Assembly: GCA_016931875.1 (NCBI GenBank)
Contig: JAFGDX010000501.1
Span: forward strand, 1 to 5,257
DNA from: Prolixibacteraceae bacterium
GTDB lineage: Bacteria; Bacteroidota; Bacteroidia; Bacteroidales; Prolixibacteraceae
Length of the DNA stretch: 5,257 nt
Direction of reading: 5' to 3'
The position numbers and the translations under genes are program-made. Under the pieces are notes generated by a model. That model searched no databases and was not told the origin of the DNA. It was given only the letters and a program-made list of their open reading frames with translations. Position 1 is the stretch's first letter. Each line of letters starts with the position of its first letter. Below, in pieces: positions 1 through 5,257 of the stretch.

Positions 1-669
1 AGTTACGAAAATGTTACCACCCTGTTCCACGAATTTGGGCATGCACTGCACGGAATTTTTGCCAACCAGACCTACCCAAGCCTTTCGGGAACCAACGTTG
101 CCCGCGACTTTGTGGAATTACCATCGCAGTTTAACGAACACTGGGCACTCTATCCCGGTGTGTTAAAAAACTATGCAAAACATTACCAAACCGGTGAATC
201 CATGCCACAGGAGCTGGCAGACAAAATTAAGAAGGCAGAAACATTTAACCAGGGCTACGCACTAACCGAAGTTTTGGCAGCTTCCAGTCTCGATTTGGCA
301 TGGCATACTTTACAACCCAAAACCCAAATACACCCGGTGGATGAATTTGAAGCTGCTTCATTAAAAAATAACAAATTCAACATTCAACTGGTACCACCAC
401 GTTACCGTTCTTCCAATTTTTTGCACATTTGGAGCCACGGTTACGCGGCGGGTTATTATGCATACCAGTGGGCTGAGATGCTCGACCGGGATGCGTTTGC
501 ATGGTTTGAACAAAACGGCGGCCTTACCCGTAAAAACGGCCAGCGTTTCCGCGATACAATTTTATCAAAAGGAAATACCGAAGATTACAACCAAATGTAC
601 CGCAATTTCAGCGGCCGTGAACCCGAAATCAGCCACATGCTGAAAAGCCGGGGAATTTCTGTTCAGTAA
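1..669 (+). CDS. dcp: Peptidyl-dipeptidase Dcp (M3 zinc metallopeptidase), C-terminal part
   Basis: This is the C-terminal 222 residues of an M3-family oligopeptidase; the frame is open from base 1, so the start lies left of the window. M3 enzymes use one zinc ion, and Dcp removes C-terminal dipeptides from short peptides. The zinc site is intact: HEFGH at visible residues 10-14 supplies two His ligands and the catalytic Glu11, and Glu39 in DFVELPS lies 29 residues after His10, the spacing of the third ligand in thimet oligopeptidase. The GYAAGYYAY segment (147-155) is the tyrosine-rich substrate loop, and PPRYRSS and GGLTR also match my memory of E. coli Dcp. Full family members are about 680-710 residues, so roughly a third is seen. 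The GTG at 112 encodes Val38 inside the active site and is not a start. Whether the protein is cytoplasmic or exported cannot be judged without its N-terminus. A terminator follows 13 bases after the stop. Confidence 0.95.
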   Translation, partial: SYENVTTLFHEFGHALHGIFANQTYPSLSGTNVARDFVELPSQFNEHWALYPGVLKNYAKHYQTGESMPQELADKIKKAETFNQGYALTEVLAASSLDLAWHTLQPKTQIHPVDEFEAASLKNNKFNIQLVPPRYRSSNFLHIWSHGYAAGYYAYQWAEMLDRDAFAWFEQNGGLTRKNGQRFRDTILSKGNTEDYNQMYRNFSGREPEISHMLKSRGISVQ

Positions 670-682
670 AAAACTTTTTCAG

Positions 683-718
683 AAACCGGGCTCATTAAAA
701 CGAATCCGGTTTTTTTTT
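683..718 (+). terminator. Intrinsic terminator of dcp
   Basis: AAACCGG (683-689) pairs perfectly with CCGGTTT (706-712) across a 16-base loop, and the stem runs into nine consecutive T (710-718). It starts 13 bases after the dcp stop codon, so dcp is very likely the last gene of its transcript and the next gene has its own promoter. Confidence 0.8.
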
Positions 719-883
719 GTAAAATCTTTTTAACACAAACCCCCTTCCAACCTTCTGTTTTTTTACATTTTTTAAAACCTTGTAACAACCCTCAATTTTA
801 ATTAACAAAAGTTCGTTTCTGTTAAAATGTATTAACATAATTCAGAAGTAATATTGTATCATAAACTTAAAAAACCAGCCTTC
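719..883. other. AT-rich intergenic region upstream of the barrel gene
   Basis: No credible coding sequence lies here. The stretch is rich in T and A runs and repeats the word TTAACA or a close variant several times (near 730, 802 and 832). It must hold the promoter of the barrel gene, because a strong terminator closes the preceding gene. The best -7 candidate is TAATATTG at 849-856, one mismatch from TAnnTTTG. I see no TTTG at the right distance upstream, so I do not call it as a promoter. Confidence 0.5.
820..837. promoter_or_regulatory. Possible operator palindrome TGTTAA-N6-TTAACA
   Basis: A perfect 6-bp inverted repeat, TGTTAA (820-825) and TTAACA (832-837), is separated by six bases. 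It sits 47 bases upstream of the barrel gene start. Size and symmetry suit a dimeric DNA-binding protein. In AT-rich DNA such a repeat can arise by chance, and no regulator is encoded nearby, so function is inferred only. Confidence 0.25.
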
Positions 884-1543
884 ATGAAAAAAAATTTACA
901 AAAACTGCCGGCAGTATTTCTTGTAGTAATTGGAATCTTATGCTTCCTCCCGGCAAAATCGCAAACCGAATTTGGCCTAAAAGGAGGAATTTTGTTTTCT
1001 GATATCAATGATGGTGGGCCAGATTCAAATTTATCTTTTGAAAGACAGGAAGGGCTTGCATTAGGAGCATTTTATAAAAGAAATAATTTATTGGGTCGCA
1101 TCGGGTTTCAAAGCGAGCTTCTCTACCAGTTAAAAGGAGCCGAAGTTTTCATCAAACATATTGATACCGATACTTACGGATACGGGAATGAACCAGGAAA
1201 TTTTTTCCCGCTGTATTATCGAACGCAGGAAAAACTGCACTATGTGTCAATGCCCCTGTTATTTACTTTTCCAACAACAAAGTTTTTTGAATTGTATGCA
1301 GGCCCCGAATTCAACTATCTGCTTTCAAAAAAAACAAACAGAATCGAATCAGGGAAATTCAACCGGTTTTCGGTTGGGGCGGCTGTTGGAGCCACTGTTA
1401 AACTGGGTGAAAAAACGCAACTTGATTTTCGGTATACGCACGATTTGACTTGGTATGACGATATGGGCGATGCTCAAAATCCTGCCAAACTAAAAAACCA
1501 GGGATTCTCGGTTACCATTCAACAAACTTTGTTCAGAAAATAG
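884..1543 (+). CDS. Outer-membrane beta-barrel protein (porin-family, OMP_b-brl_2 type)
   Basis: This is a 219-residue secreted protein. The ATG at 884 is chosen over a TTG at 854 because it gives a textbook Sec signal peptide: Lys2-Lys3, a hydrophobic core at about 8-22, and a likely cut after Ser26, leaving Gln27 first. The mature part begins EFGLKGG, typical of the small 'porin family' barrels of Bacteroidota, and continues with alternating hydrophobic/polar strands, including YVSMPLLFTF (about 122-131), ELYAGPEFNYLL and a C-terminal strand near FSVTIQQTL. About 190 mature residues fit an eight-strand barrel. It should sit in the outer membrane; the family has no single known substrate or role, so calling it a transporter would be unsupported. 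It is monocistronic: a terminator precedes it, hairpins follow it, and the next gene is convergent. Confidence is high for the fold and low for the function. Confidence 0.85.
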   Translation: MKKNLQKLPAVFLVVIGILCFLPAKSQTEFGLKGGILFSDINDGGPDSNLSFERQEGLALGAFYKRNNLLGRIGFQSELLYQLKGAEVFIKHIDTDTYGYGNEPGNFFPLYYRTQEKLHYVSMPLLFTFPTTKFFELYAGPEFNYLLSKKTNRIESGKFNRFSVGAAVGATVKLGEKTQLDFRYTHDLTWYDDMGDAQNPAKLKNQGFSVTIQQTLFRK

Positions 1544-1553
1544 AGAAAAACAA

Positions 1554-1573
1554 TGCCTCAGCCAGGCACTTTT
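1554..1573 (+). terminator. Weak first hairpin after the barrel gene
   Basis: TGCCT (1554-1558) and AGGCA (1564-1568) form a 5-bp stem with a 5-base loop, followed by CTTTT. It begins 10 bases after the stop codon. The short stem and four-T tract make it weak alone; it may back up the stronger hairpin downstream. Confidence 0.35.
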
Positions 1574-1594
1574 CAGAAAACAACCTGAATTTTT

Positions 1595-1624
1595 AGGATT
1601 TCCCGCTGCAGGGAAATCCTTTTT
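1595..1624 (+). terminator. Strong terminator between the convergent barrel and phosphodiesterase genes
   Basis: AGGATTTCCC (1595-1604) and GGGAAATCCT (1611-1620) form a perfect 10-bp stem with the 6-base loop GCTGCA, followed by four more T (1621-1624). The T tract fits termination of + strand transcripts. It overlaps the stop codon of the convergent gene (TAA on the - strand, 1623-1625). In the - direction the stem is followed by A-rich sequence, so it would be a poor classical terminator that way, though it may still protect the 3' end of that mRNA. Confidence 0.85.
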
Positions 1625-2399
1625 ATAATTTGGCCATTTCGTCTTTTAGCCATTTCGGACGGTTGGTAGTAATTGCAGTTACTCCCATTTCGGTAAGTTT
1701 TTGCGCCACCGCCGGGTCGTCAATGGTCCACGAAAGAACTTCGAGGTTGTTTGCACGGGCCAGGCTCATAATTTCGTCATCAACTATCGAGTGGTTCAGG
1801 TTAATTCCGTCGAGGCCCGCTTTTGCAGCTTCCGGGATATTCTTTTTTACCGCAGGTTTTGATGAACTCAGCCAGTAACATTTATTATCCGGGAATGCCT
1901 TTTTGGTATCGATAATGGTATCCCAGCCAAAGGCAATAAAAATAATCTGCTCCTTTTTGCCACTTTTTTCAACCACTCTTTCCAGATGCGGAATAATTTC
2001 GCTGCCACATTTTATTTCTACCACCAGGTTTTTCCCTTCCGGCACGGTTTCAATAATTTCAGAAAGAAAAGGAATTTTTTCGCCTTTGTATTTTTCATCT
2101 TTCCAAATGCCTGCATCAAGTTCGCGCAATAAAAGCGAAGGTGTATTTTCAATGGTCAGGTTCTTTTTCCCCGAGCAGGTTCGTTTGGTATCTTTATCGT
2201 GAATAACCATAATGCGGTTGTCTTTTGTCAGATAAACATCCACTTCCACAGCGTCGGTTCCCAGCTCCCAGGCCAGGTTGGCTGCGGCTACCGTATTTTC
2301 AGGAGCCAGAAAAGAGGCTCCGCGGTGGGCAATAATTGTATTTTGAGCCAGTAAATTCAATGTAAAAAATAGTGTGACAATTGTTAAACGTGTCTTCAT
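1623..2399 (-). CDS. Exported glycerophosphodiester phosphodiesterase (GDPD family)
   Basis: This is a 258-residue GDPD-family TIM-barrel enzyme, which hydrolyses glycerophosphodiesters to sn-glycerol 3-phosphate and an alcohol using a divalent metal. The signature residues are present: HRG (His25-Arg26), PENT (33-36), the metal-site pair Glu52 and Asp54 in EVDVYLT, the second catalytic His67 in VIHD, Glu128 in VVEIK, and a C-terminal ITTNRP that corresponds to the family's usual 'ITDRP' end. The start is the ATG at 2399; the reading frame extends further upstream, but only this start gives a clean signal peptide (hydrophobic 5-17, likely cut after Ala18 in LLAQ). That points to the periplasm or surface, where it could recycle deacylated phospholipid head groups. 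It is transcribed divergently from the acyltransferases and convergently to the barrel gene, so it is probably monocistronic. The exact substrate cannot be told from sequence. Confidence 0.92.
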   Translation of the reverse strand: MKTRLTIVTLFFTLNLLAQNTIIAHRGASFLAPENTVAAANLAWELGTDAVEVDVYLTKDNRIMVIHDKDTKRTCSGKKNLTIENTPSLLLRELDAGIWKDEKYKGEKIPFLSEIIETVPEGKNLVVEIKCGSEIIPHLERVVEKSGKKEQIIFIAFGWDTIIDTKKAFPDNKCYWLSSSKPAVKKNIPEAAKAGLDGINLNHSIVDDEIMSLARANNLEVLSWTIDDPAVAQKLTEMGVTAITTNRPKWLKDEMAKL

Positions 2400-2419
2400 G
2401 TTTTTAAATTTTAGAGGTC

Positions 2420-2427
2420 GAAAGATA
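2420..2427 (-). promoter_or_regulatory. Tentative -7 element for the phosphodiesterase gene
   Basis: Read on the - strand this is TATCTTTC, one mismatch from TAnnTTTG, and it lies 20 bases before the start codon. I see no good -33 TTTG at the expected distance, so the call is weak. It is listed because this divergent gap must hold a leftward promoter. Confidence 0.25.
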
Positions 2428-2430
2428 CTA

Positions 2431-2456
2431 ATGATAATGAAATTTTTGATGATAAT
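2431..2456. repeat. Short direct repeat ATGATAAT in the divergent promoter region
   Basis: ATGATAAT occurs at 2431-2438 and again at 2449-2456, 18 bases start to start. The second copy lies between the -33 and -7 elements of the rightward promoter and the first between the two divergent promoter candidates. Placement would suit a regulator, but the words are AT-rich and could be chance. Confidence 0.25.
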
Positions 2457-2479
2457 CTGATGAAAAAAACATAGTTTTG
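2445..2479 (+). promoter_or_regulatory. Bacteroidetes-type promoter of the acyltransferase pair
   Basis: TAGTTTTG at 2472-2479 matches the -7 consensus TAnnTTTG exactly. TTTG at 2445-2448 serves as the -33 element with a 23-base spacer, the long end of the 17-23 range reported for Bacteroidetes/Flavobacterium promoters. Transcription would start near 2484-2487, leaving a leader of only about a dozen bases before the ATG at 2498. This also argues against a TTG start at 2477, which would lie within the promoter. Confidence 0.6.
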
Positions 2480-2497
2480 TGCACATCAAAAACATCT

Positions 2498-3391
2498 ATG
2501 CAATCAAAATTTTCAACCGATATTGGCATTTTTTTCCTGAAACTGGTGGCTCACCTTCCTTTTGCTTTTATTTATTTATTATCCGACATTTTTTATTATG
2601 TCGTTTTCTATCTTATTCGTTACCGGAAAGATGTTGTTTTACACAATCTGACAAATGCATTTCCTGAAAAAACAACGCAGGAAATTCTTCGGATTCAAAA
2701 AAAATATTACAGGCATTTTTGTGATTTGACCCTCGAATCAATAAAAATGATCCGCATGAAAAACGCAGACTACGAAAAACGCATGGAGATAAAAAATGCA
2801 GCCCTTGTAAACCGCTTTTTTGATTCGGGAAAAAGTGTGGTGGTGCTCACCATGCACTACAACAACTGGGAATGGAGCAATTGTTTCCCGCGCGAAATAA
2901 AACACCGCATTCTGGGTGTTTACAAACCGCTGCATAACAAAAAATTTGACCGGCTGATGAATCATTCGCGCGAAAAACAAGGGGCTGAAATGGTGGCCAA
3001 TGCAAACATTCTCCGAAGAATTCTTCAGGCCGAAAAAAACAATGAAATGGTTTTTACCTGGCTCGCCGGCGACCAGACCCCACCGGTTTTTCATTCGCGC
3101 TGGTTTACTTTTTTAAACCAGGAAGCTATGTTTTACCCCGGGCCGGCTTTTATTTCAAAACGCTTTAATCAGCCTCTGTTTTTTCAGAAAATTGAAAAAA
3201 AATCGCGCGGAAAATATATAACCCATCTTGAAATGCTGATTGAAAACCCGCAGGATTTTAGCGAAAATGAAATTCTGACAACCTACATTCAGAAAATGGA
3301 GGAGGTAATAAGAAAAAATCCTGAATTTTATTTATGGTCTCACAAACGTTGGAAACATAAACGGCCGGAAAATGTACCTTTGCATGGTTAA
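2498..3391 (+). CDS. LpxL/HtrB-type lipid acyltransferase, first copy
   Basis: This is a 297-residue lysophospholipid/lipid A acyltransferase-family protein, the usual length for LpxL/HtrB. Such enzymes sit on the cytoplasmic face of the inner membrane and transfer an acyl chain from acyl-ACP to a lipid acceptor, classically a lipid A precursor. The N-terminal hydrophobic segment (about 10-40, split by a Pro) should anchor it. The HX4E catalytic motif is present as His120-YNNW-Glu125, followed by GDQTP (191-195) and a C-terminal FYLWSHKRWK (277-286), matching the family's basic 'W-H-R-W' ending. The ATG at 2498 is preferred because the in-frame TTG at 2477 lies inside the promoter. It heads a two-gene unit, with the paralogue starting 18 bases after its stop. 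The acceptor may be lipid A, but Bacteroidota also make other acylated envelope lipids (ornithine, serine-glycine and sulfonolipids), so I give no gene symbol. Confidence 0.9.
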   Translation: MQSKFSTDIGIFFLKLVAHLPFAFIYLLSDIFYYVVFYLIRYRKDVVLHNLTNAFPEKTTQEILRIQKKYYRHFCDLTLESIKMIRMKNADYEKRMEIKNAALVNRFFDSGKSVVVLTMHYNNWEWSNCFPREIKHRILGVYKPLHNKKFDRLMNHSREKQGAEMVANANILRRILQAEKNNEMVFTWLAGDQTPPVFHSRWFTFLNQEAMFYPGPAFISKRFNQPLFFQKIEKKSRGKYITHLEMLIENPQDFSENEILTTYIQKMEEVIRKNPEFYLWSHKRWKHKRPENVPLHG

Positions 3392-3409
3392 CTCAATAAA
3401 TTGAGGGCG

Positions 3410-4354
3410 ATGATTGATACTGACCTGGCAAAAGAAGACAAAAAGTATTACGAAAATTTTCTAAAAAGAACGGTTAACAGGATTTTAGCTGGTATTCTGA
3501 AGTTAATTTCTTACCTGCCATTCCGGGTTGTTTATACGATTTCCGACTTTTTATACCTAATCGTACGATTTGTGGTAAAATACCGCAAAAAGGTTATCAT
3601 TGAAAATCTTTCCTGTGCTTTTCCTGAAAAAACAGAAAAGGAAATAAACCGGATTGCCGGAAAATTTTACCGGCATTTTTGCGACTTATCGCTGGAAACG
3701 ATAAAATTGCACAGCTTGAGCAAAAAACAAATCAACCAGCGTATTCATTACAAAGGCATTGAATTGCTGAATGCCCATTTTGAAAAAGGGGAAAGTATAA
3801 TTGTACTTGCCATGCACCACAACAACTGGGAATGGTGCAGCACAATTCAGTTGTTTATAAAACACACCGTTTTAATGATATACAACCCGATACGCGGCAA
3901 CCAGGCATTTGAAAAGTTTTTGCTTCATTCGCGTGAACAATGGGGTGGCATTTGCACACCGGTGCATAAATCGGCCCGAACTACTGTTGATTTTTACCGG
4001 CGCGGTACCCCCACAATTTTATGGCTGGCAGCCGACCAAACACCCAAAGCCACTTCGAAATTCTGGACTACTTTTTTAAACCGCGAAGCCCCATTTTTCT
4101 CCGGACCTGAAAAAATTGCAAAAAAAACCGGGCTTCCTGTTTATTTTCACCGCACAACCAAAGTTGGAAGGGGCAGGTATGAAGTTGAATTAAGCCCTTT
4201 ATTTCTCTATCCGAAGGAAGAAAAAGAACAAAACATTTTACTGGGGTACATTCAAAAAATGGAAGAAATTATCAGGGAAGAGCCGGAATTTTATCTTTGG
4301 TCTCACAGAAGATGGAAACACAAACGACCGGAGAATATCCAACTTACACAATAA
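3410..4354 (+). CDS. LpxL/HtrB-type lipid acyltransferase, second copy
   Basis: This 314-residue protein is a clear paralogue of the preceding one. The two align over nearly their whole length with, by eye, a little under half the residues identical, and share AFPEKT, FYRHFCDL or YYRHFCDL, NNWEW, DQTP and an almost identical tail (FYLWSH, RWKHKRPEN). The active-site HX4E is His136-HNNW-Glu141, with ADQTP at 208-212, so the enzyme looks intact. It differs by about 17 extra hydrophilic, charged residues at the N-terminus before the membrane segment (about 26-57). I chose the ATG at 3410; a TTG at 3401 in the same frame is possible. A GAGGG at 3403-3407 is too close to the ATG for a normal Shine-Dalgarno role. 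With an 18-base gap and no terminator, it should be cotranscribed with the first copy. Both may act in turn on one acceptor, adding two secondary acyl chains, or on different lipids; the sequence does not decide. Confidence 0.9.
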   Translation: MIDTDLAKEDKKYYENFLKRTVNRILAGILKLISYLPFRVVYTISDFLYLIVRFVVKYRKKVIIENLSCAFPEKTEKEINRIAGKFYRHFCDLSLETIKLHSLSKKQINQRIHYKGIELLNAHFEKGESIIVLAMHHNNWEWCSTIQLFIKHTVLMIYNPIRGNQAFEKFLLHSREQWGGICTPVHKSARTTVDFYRRGTPTILWLAADQTPKATSKFWTTFLNREAPFFSGPEKIAKKTGLPVYFHRTTKVGRGRYEVELSPLFLYPKEEKEQNILLGYIQKMEEIIREEPEFYLWSHRRWKHKRPENIQLTQ

Positions 4355-4358
4355 AAAA

Positions 4359-4441
4359 AGGAGGAACCGGCATTTTTGCTAAACGATCAAGGGAAAGTGA
4401 TTAGCTTTATTGGAATCAATCTCCTTTTTACCGGCCCTCCT
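4359..4441 (-). terminator. Structured, probably bidirectional terminator region
   Basis: This lies between the convergent acyltransferase and gltD genes. AGGAGG-AA-CCGG (4359-4370) is complementary to CCGG-C-CCTCCT (4431-4441). Read leftward, that stem runs straight into T-rich sequence (complement of 4353-4358), fitting termination of gltD. Read rightward, AAAAAGGAG (4355-4363) can instead pair with CTCCTTTTT (4421-4429), which supplies a T tract for the acyltransferase transcript. An inner hairpin, GCTAA...TCA / TGATTAGC (4378-4405, with a 4-base bulge), shortens the otherwise long loop. The large span makes it less canonical than the other terminators here. Confidence 0.5.
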
Positions 4442-4460
4442 ATAAAAACTGCACTATTTG

Positions 4461-4477
4461 GAATTTTATATAAATTC
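4461..4477. repeat. AT-rich palindrome GAATTT-TATAT-AAATTC
   Basis: A perfect 6-bp inverted repeat with a 5-base centre lies 31 bases past the gltD stop codon (on the leftward strand). An A/T stem this short is thermodynamically weak and no T tract follows on either strand, so it is a poor terminator. No other function is evident. Confidence 0.3.
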
Positions 4478-4507
4478 TGCTATTCACAAAACATCAAACA
4501 ATTATCC

Positions 4508-5257
4508 TTAGCTTTTCCGCAGGAAATTATCTACATTTTTCGCAGCAACTTTTCCGGCTTCAATTGCATGAACCACCAAACTTGCTCCTTTTTCAACATC
4601 GCCTGCAGCAAAAATTTTCTCTACTGAAGTTTGTTTTGTGTTGTTGACCTTTACATTTCCACGCTGGTCGTATTCCACTTCAAGCGCATCGAGCAAGCCA
4701 ACATGAACCGGCTGTGTAAATCCCATAGCAAGCAAAACCAGTTCAACATCCATAATTTCATTTGTTCCGGGTATTTCATTCATTACCCATCGACCGTTTT
4801 CATTGATCCAGTCCACCTGCACAAGCTCCACCTGTTTCAATTTACCGTTTTCACCAATAAATCGTTTGGTAGAAAGGCTCCAGCGACGTTCACATCCTTC
4901 CTGGTGCGAACTGGAAGTACGCAAGGTGGTTGGCCAGTAGGGCCAGGGGTTATTGTCAGATCGTTTTTCGGGTGGCTGCGGCAGAATTTCGATTTGGGTT
5001 ACCGAACGGGCTTTCTGTCTGATAGAAGTTCCCACACAGTCGGACCCAGTGTCGCCCCCACCAATCACCAACACGTTTTTATCTTTTGCCAGAATTCGTT
5101 CTTCATCAGAAAAATTGTGACCGGCAACTGCTTTGTTTTGCTGTGTCAGAAAATCCATGGCAAAATGAACCCCGTCCAAATCGCGCCCTTCAACCGGGAG
5201 GTTTCGTGGGTTTTCGGCACCTACCGCAAGTAAAACAGCATCAAATTCATCGAGCAA
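4508..5257 (-). CDS. gltD: Glutamate synthase small subunit GltD, C-terminal half
   Basis: This holds the last 249 residues of GltD, the FAD- and NAD(P)H-dependent small subunit that passes electrons to GltB, which makes glutamate from glutamine and 2-oxoglutarate. The frame is open through the right edge, so the start lies outside; the family is about 480-490 residues, so about half is visible. The TTG codon at the edge is an internal Leu, not a start. Evidence: the second dinucleotide-binding fold VLVIGGGDTGSDC (62-74), QIEILPQPPE (88-97), NPWPYWP (103-109), the LLAMGF segment (175-180), and the C-terminal FAAGDVEKGASLVVHAI (216-232) that closes the FAD domain. The N-terminal iron-sulfur part is not in view. 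By the common gltB-gltD order, gltB would be expected upstream, beyond the right edge. It ends convergently to the acyltransferase pair, 153 bases away, and the hairpin region between probably terminates it. Confidence 0.95.
   Translation of the reverse strand: MLDEFDAVLLAVGAENPRNLPVEGRDLDGVHFAMDFLTQQNKAVAGHNFSDEERILAKDKNVLVIGGGDTGSDCVGTSIRQKARSVTQIEILPQPPEKRSDNNPWPYWPTTLRTSSSHQEGCERRWSLSTKRFIGENGKLKQVELVQVDWINENGRWVMNEIPGTNEIMDVELVLLAMGFTQPVHVGLLDALEVEYDQRGNVKVNNTKQTSVEKIFAAGDVEKGASLVVHAIEAGKVAAKNVDNFLRKS

Noticed and set aside
884..943. Lipoprotein signal (lipobox) at Cys20 of the barrel protein
   Set aside because: The residues before Cys20 are Gly-Ile-Leu, and a lipobox needs a small residue at -1. 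A standard signal peptidase I site after Ser26 fits better.
1630..2202. Two + strand open frames
   Set aside because: Both are antisense to the glycerophosphodiester phosphodiesterase, whose catalytic residues fix the real frame.
2738..3094. A 118-codon open frame on the - strand
   Set aside because: It lies wholly antisense within the first acyltransferase, including its active-site region, and has no recognisable features.
3322..4350. Recent gene conversion between the 3' ends of the two acyltransferases
   Set aside because: The tails are very similar as protein, but many third codon positions differ, so conserved function explains the similarity better than recent DNA exchange.
4376..4627. 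A possible small + strand gene after the acyltransferases
   Set aside because: It begins inside the hairpin region, has no ATG start, and runs into the antisense of gltD. The sequence has no protein-like motif.
4631..5233. A 200-codon open frame on the + strand
   Set aside because: It is antisense to gltD, whose frame carries unmistakable conserved motifs. The predicted protein shows no domain or sensible composition.
1..5257. Defence system, mobile element cargo, CRISPR array, tRNA or riboswitch
   Set aside because: No regularly spaced repeats, transposase, integrase, toxin-antitoxin pair, tRNA-like cloverleaf or known riboswitch core is visible; every sizeable gene belongs to a well-known family.

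Overview
The window reads as ordinary chromosomal DNA from a member of the Bacteroidota (Bacteroidetes). Pointers to this are: a signal peptide ending just before a Gln; a small outer-membrane barrel of the type common in that phylum; A/T-rich translation leaders without convincing Shine-Dalgarno sequences; and an exact match to the Bacteroidetes promoter -7 element TAnnTTTG (2472-2479). I cannot name a genus. The base composition is moderately AT-rich, and I see no transposase, integrase, phage gene, CRISPR array, tRNA or rRNA.

Layout, left to right: (1) the C-terminal third of an M3 metallopeptidase (dcp), + strand, cut by the left edge and closed by a good intrinsic terminator. (2) A 214-bp AT-rich gap holding that terminator and a TGTTAA-N6-TTAACA palindrome. 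(3) A secreted beta-barrel outer-membrane protein, + strand, ending in two hairpins. (4) Convergent to it, on the - strand, an exported glycerophosphodiester phosphodiesterase. (5) A divergent intergenic region of about 98 bp with a consensus promoter pointing right. (6) Two tandem LpxL/HtrB-type acyltransferases, + strand, 18 bp apart and clearly paralogous. (7) A structured 153-bp convergent intergenic region. (8) The C-terminal half of the glutamate synthase small subunit (gltD), - strand, cut by the right edge.

The genes do not form one pathway. The only evident transcription unit is the acyltransferase pair, which probably adds acyl chains to lipid A or another envelope lipid. The barrel, the exported phosphodiesterase and the acyltransferases all act in or on the envelope, while Dcp (peptide turnover) and GltD (nitrogen assimilation) are housekeeping enzymes. 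I found no convincing new system. The points most worth a second look are the diverged tandem acyltransferases and the hairpin region 4351-4448, which has alternative pairings and short flanking repeats.
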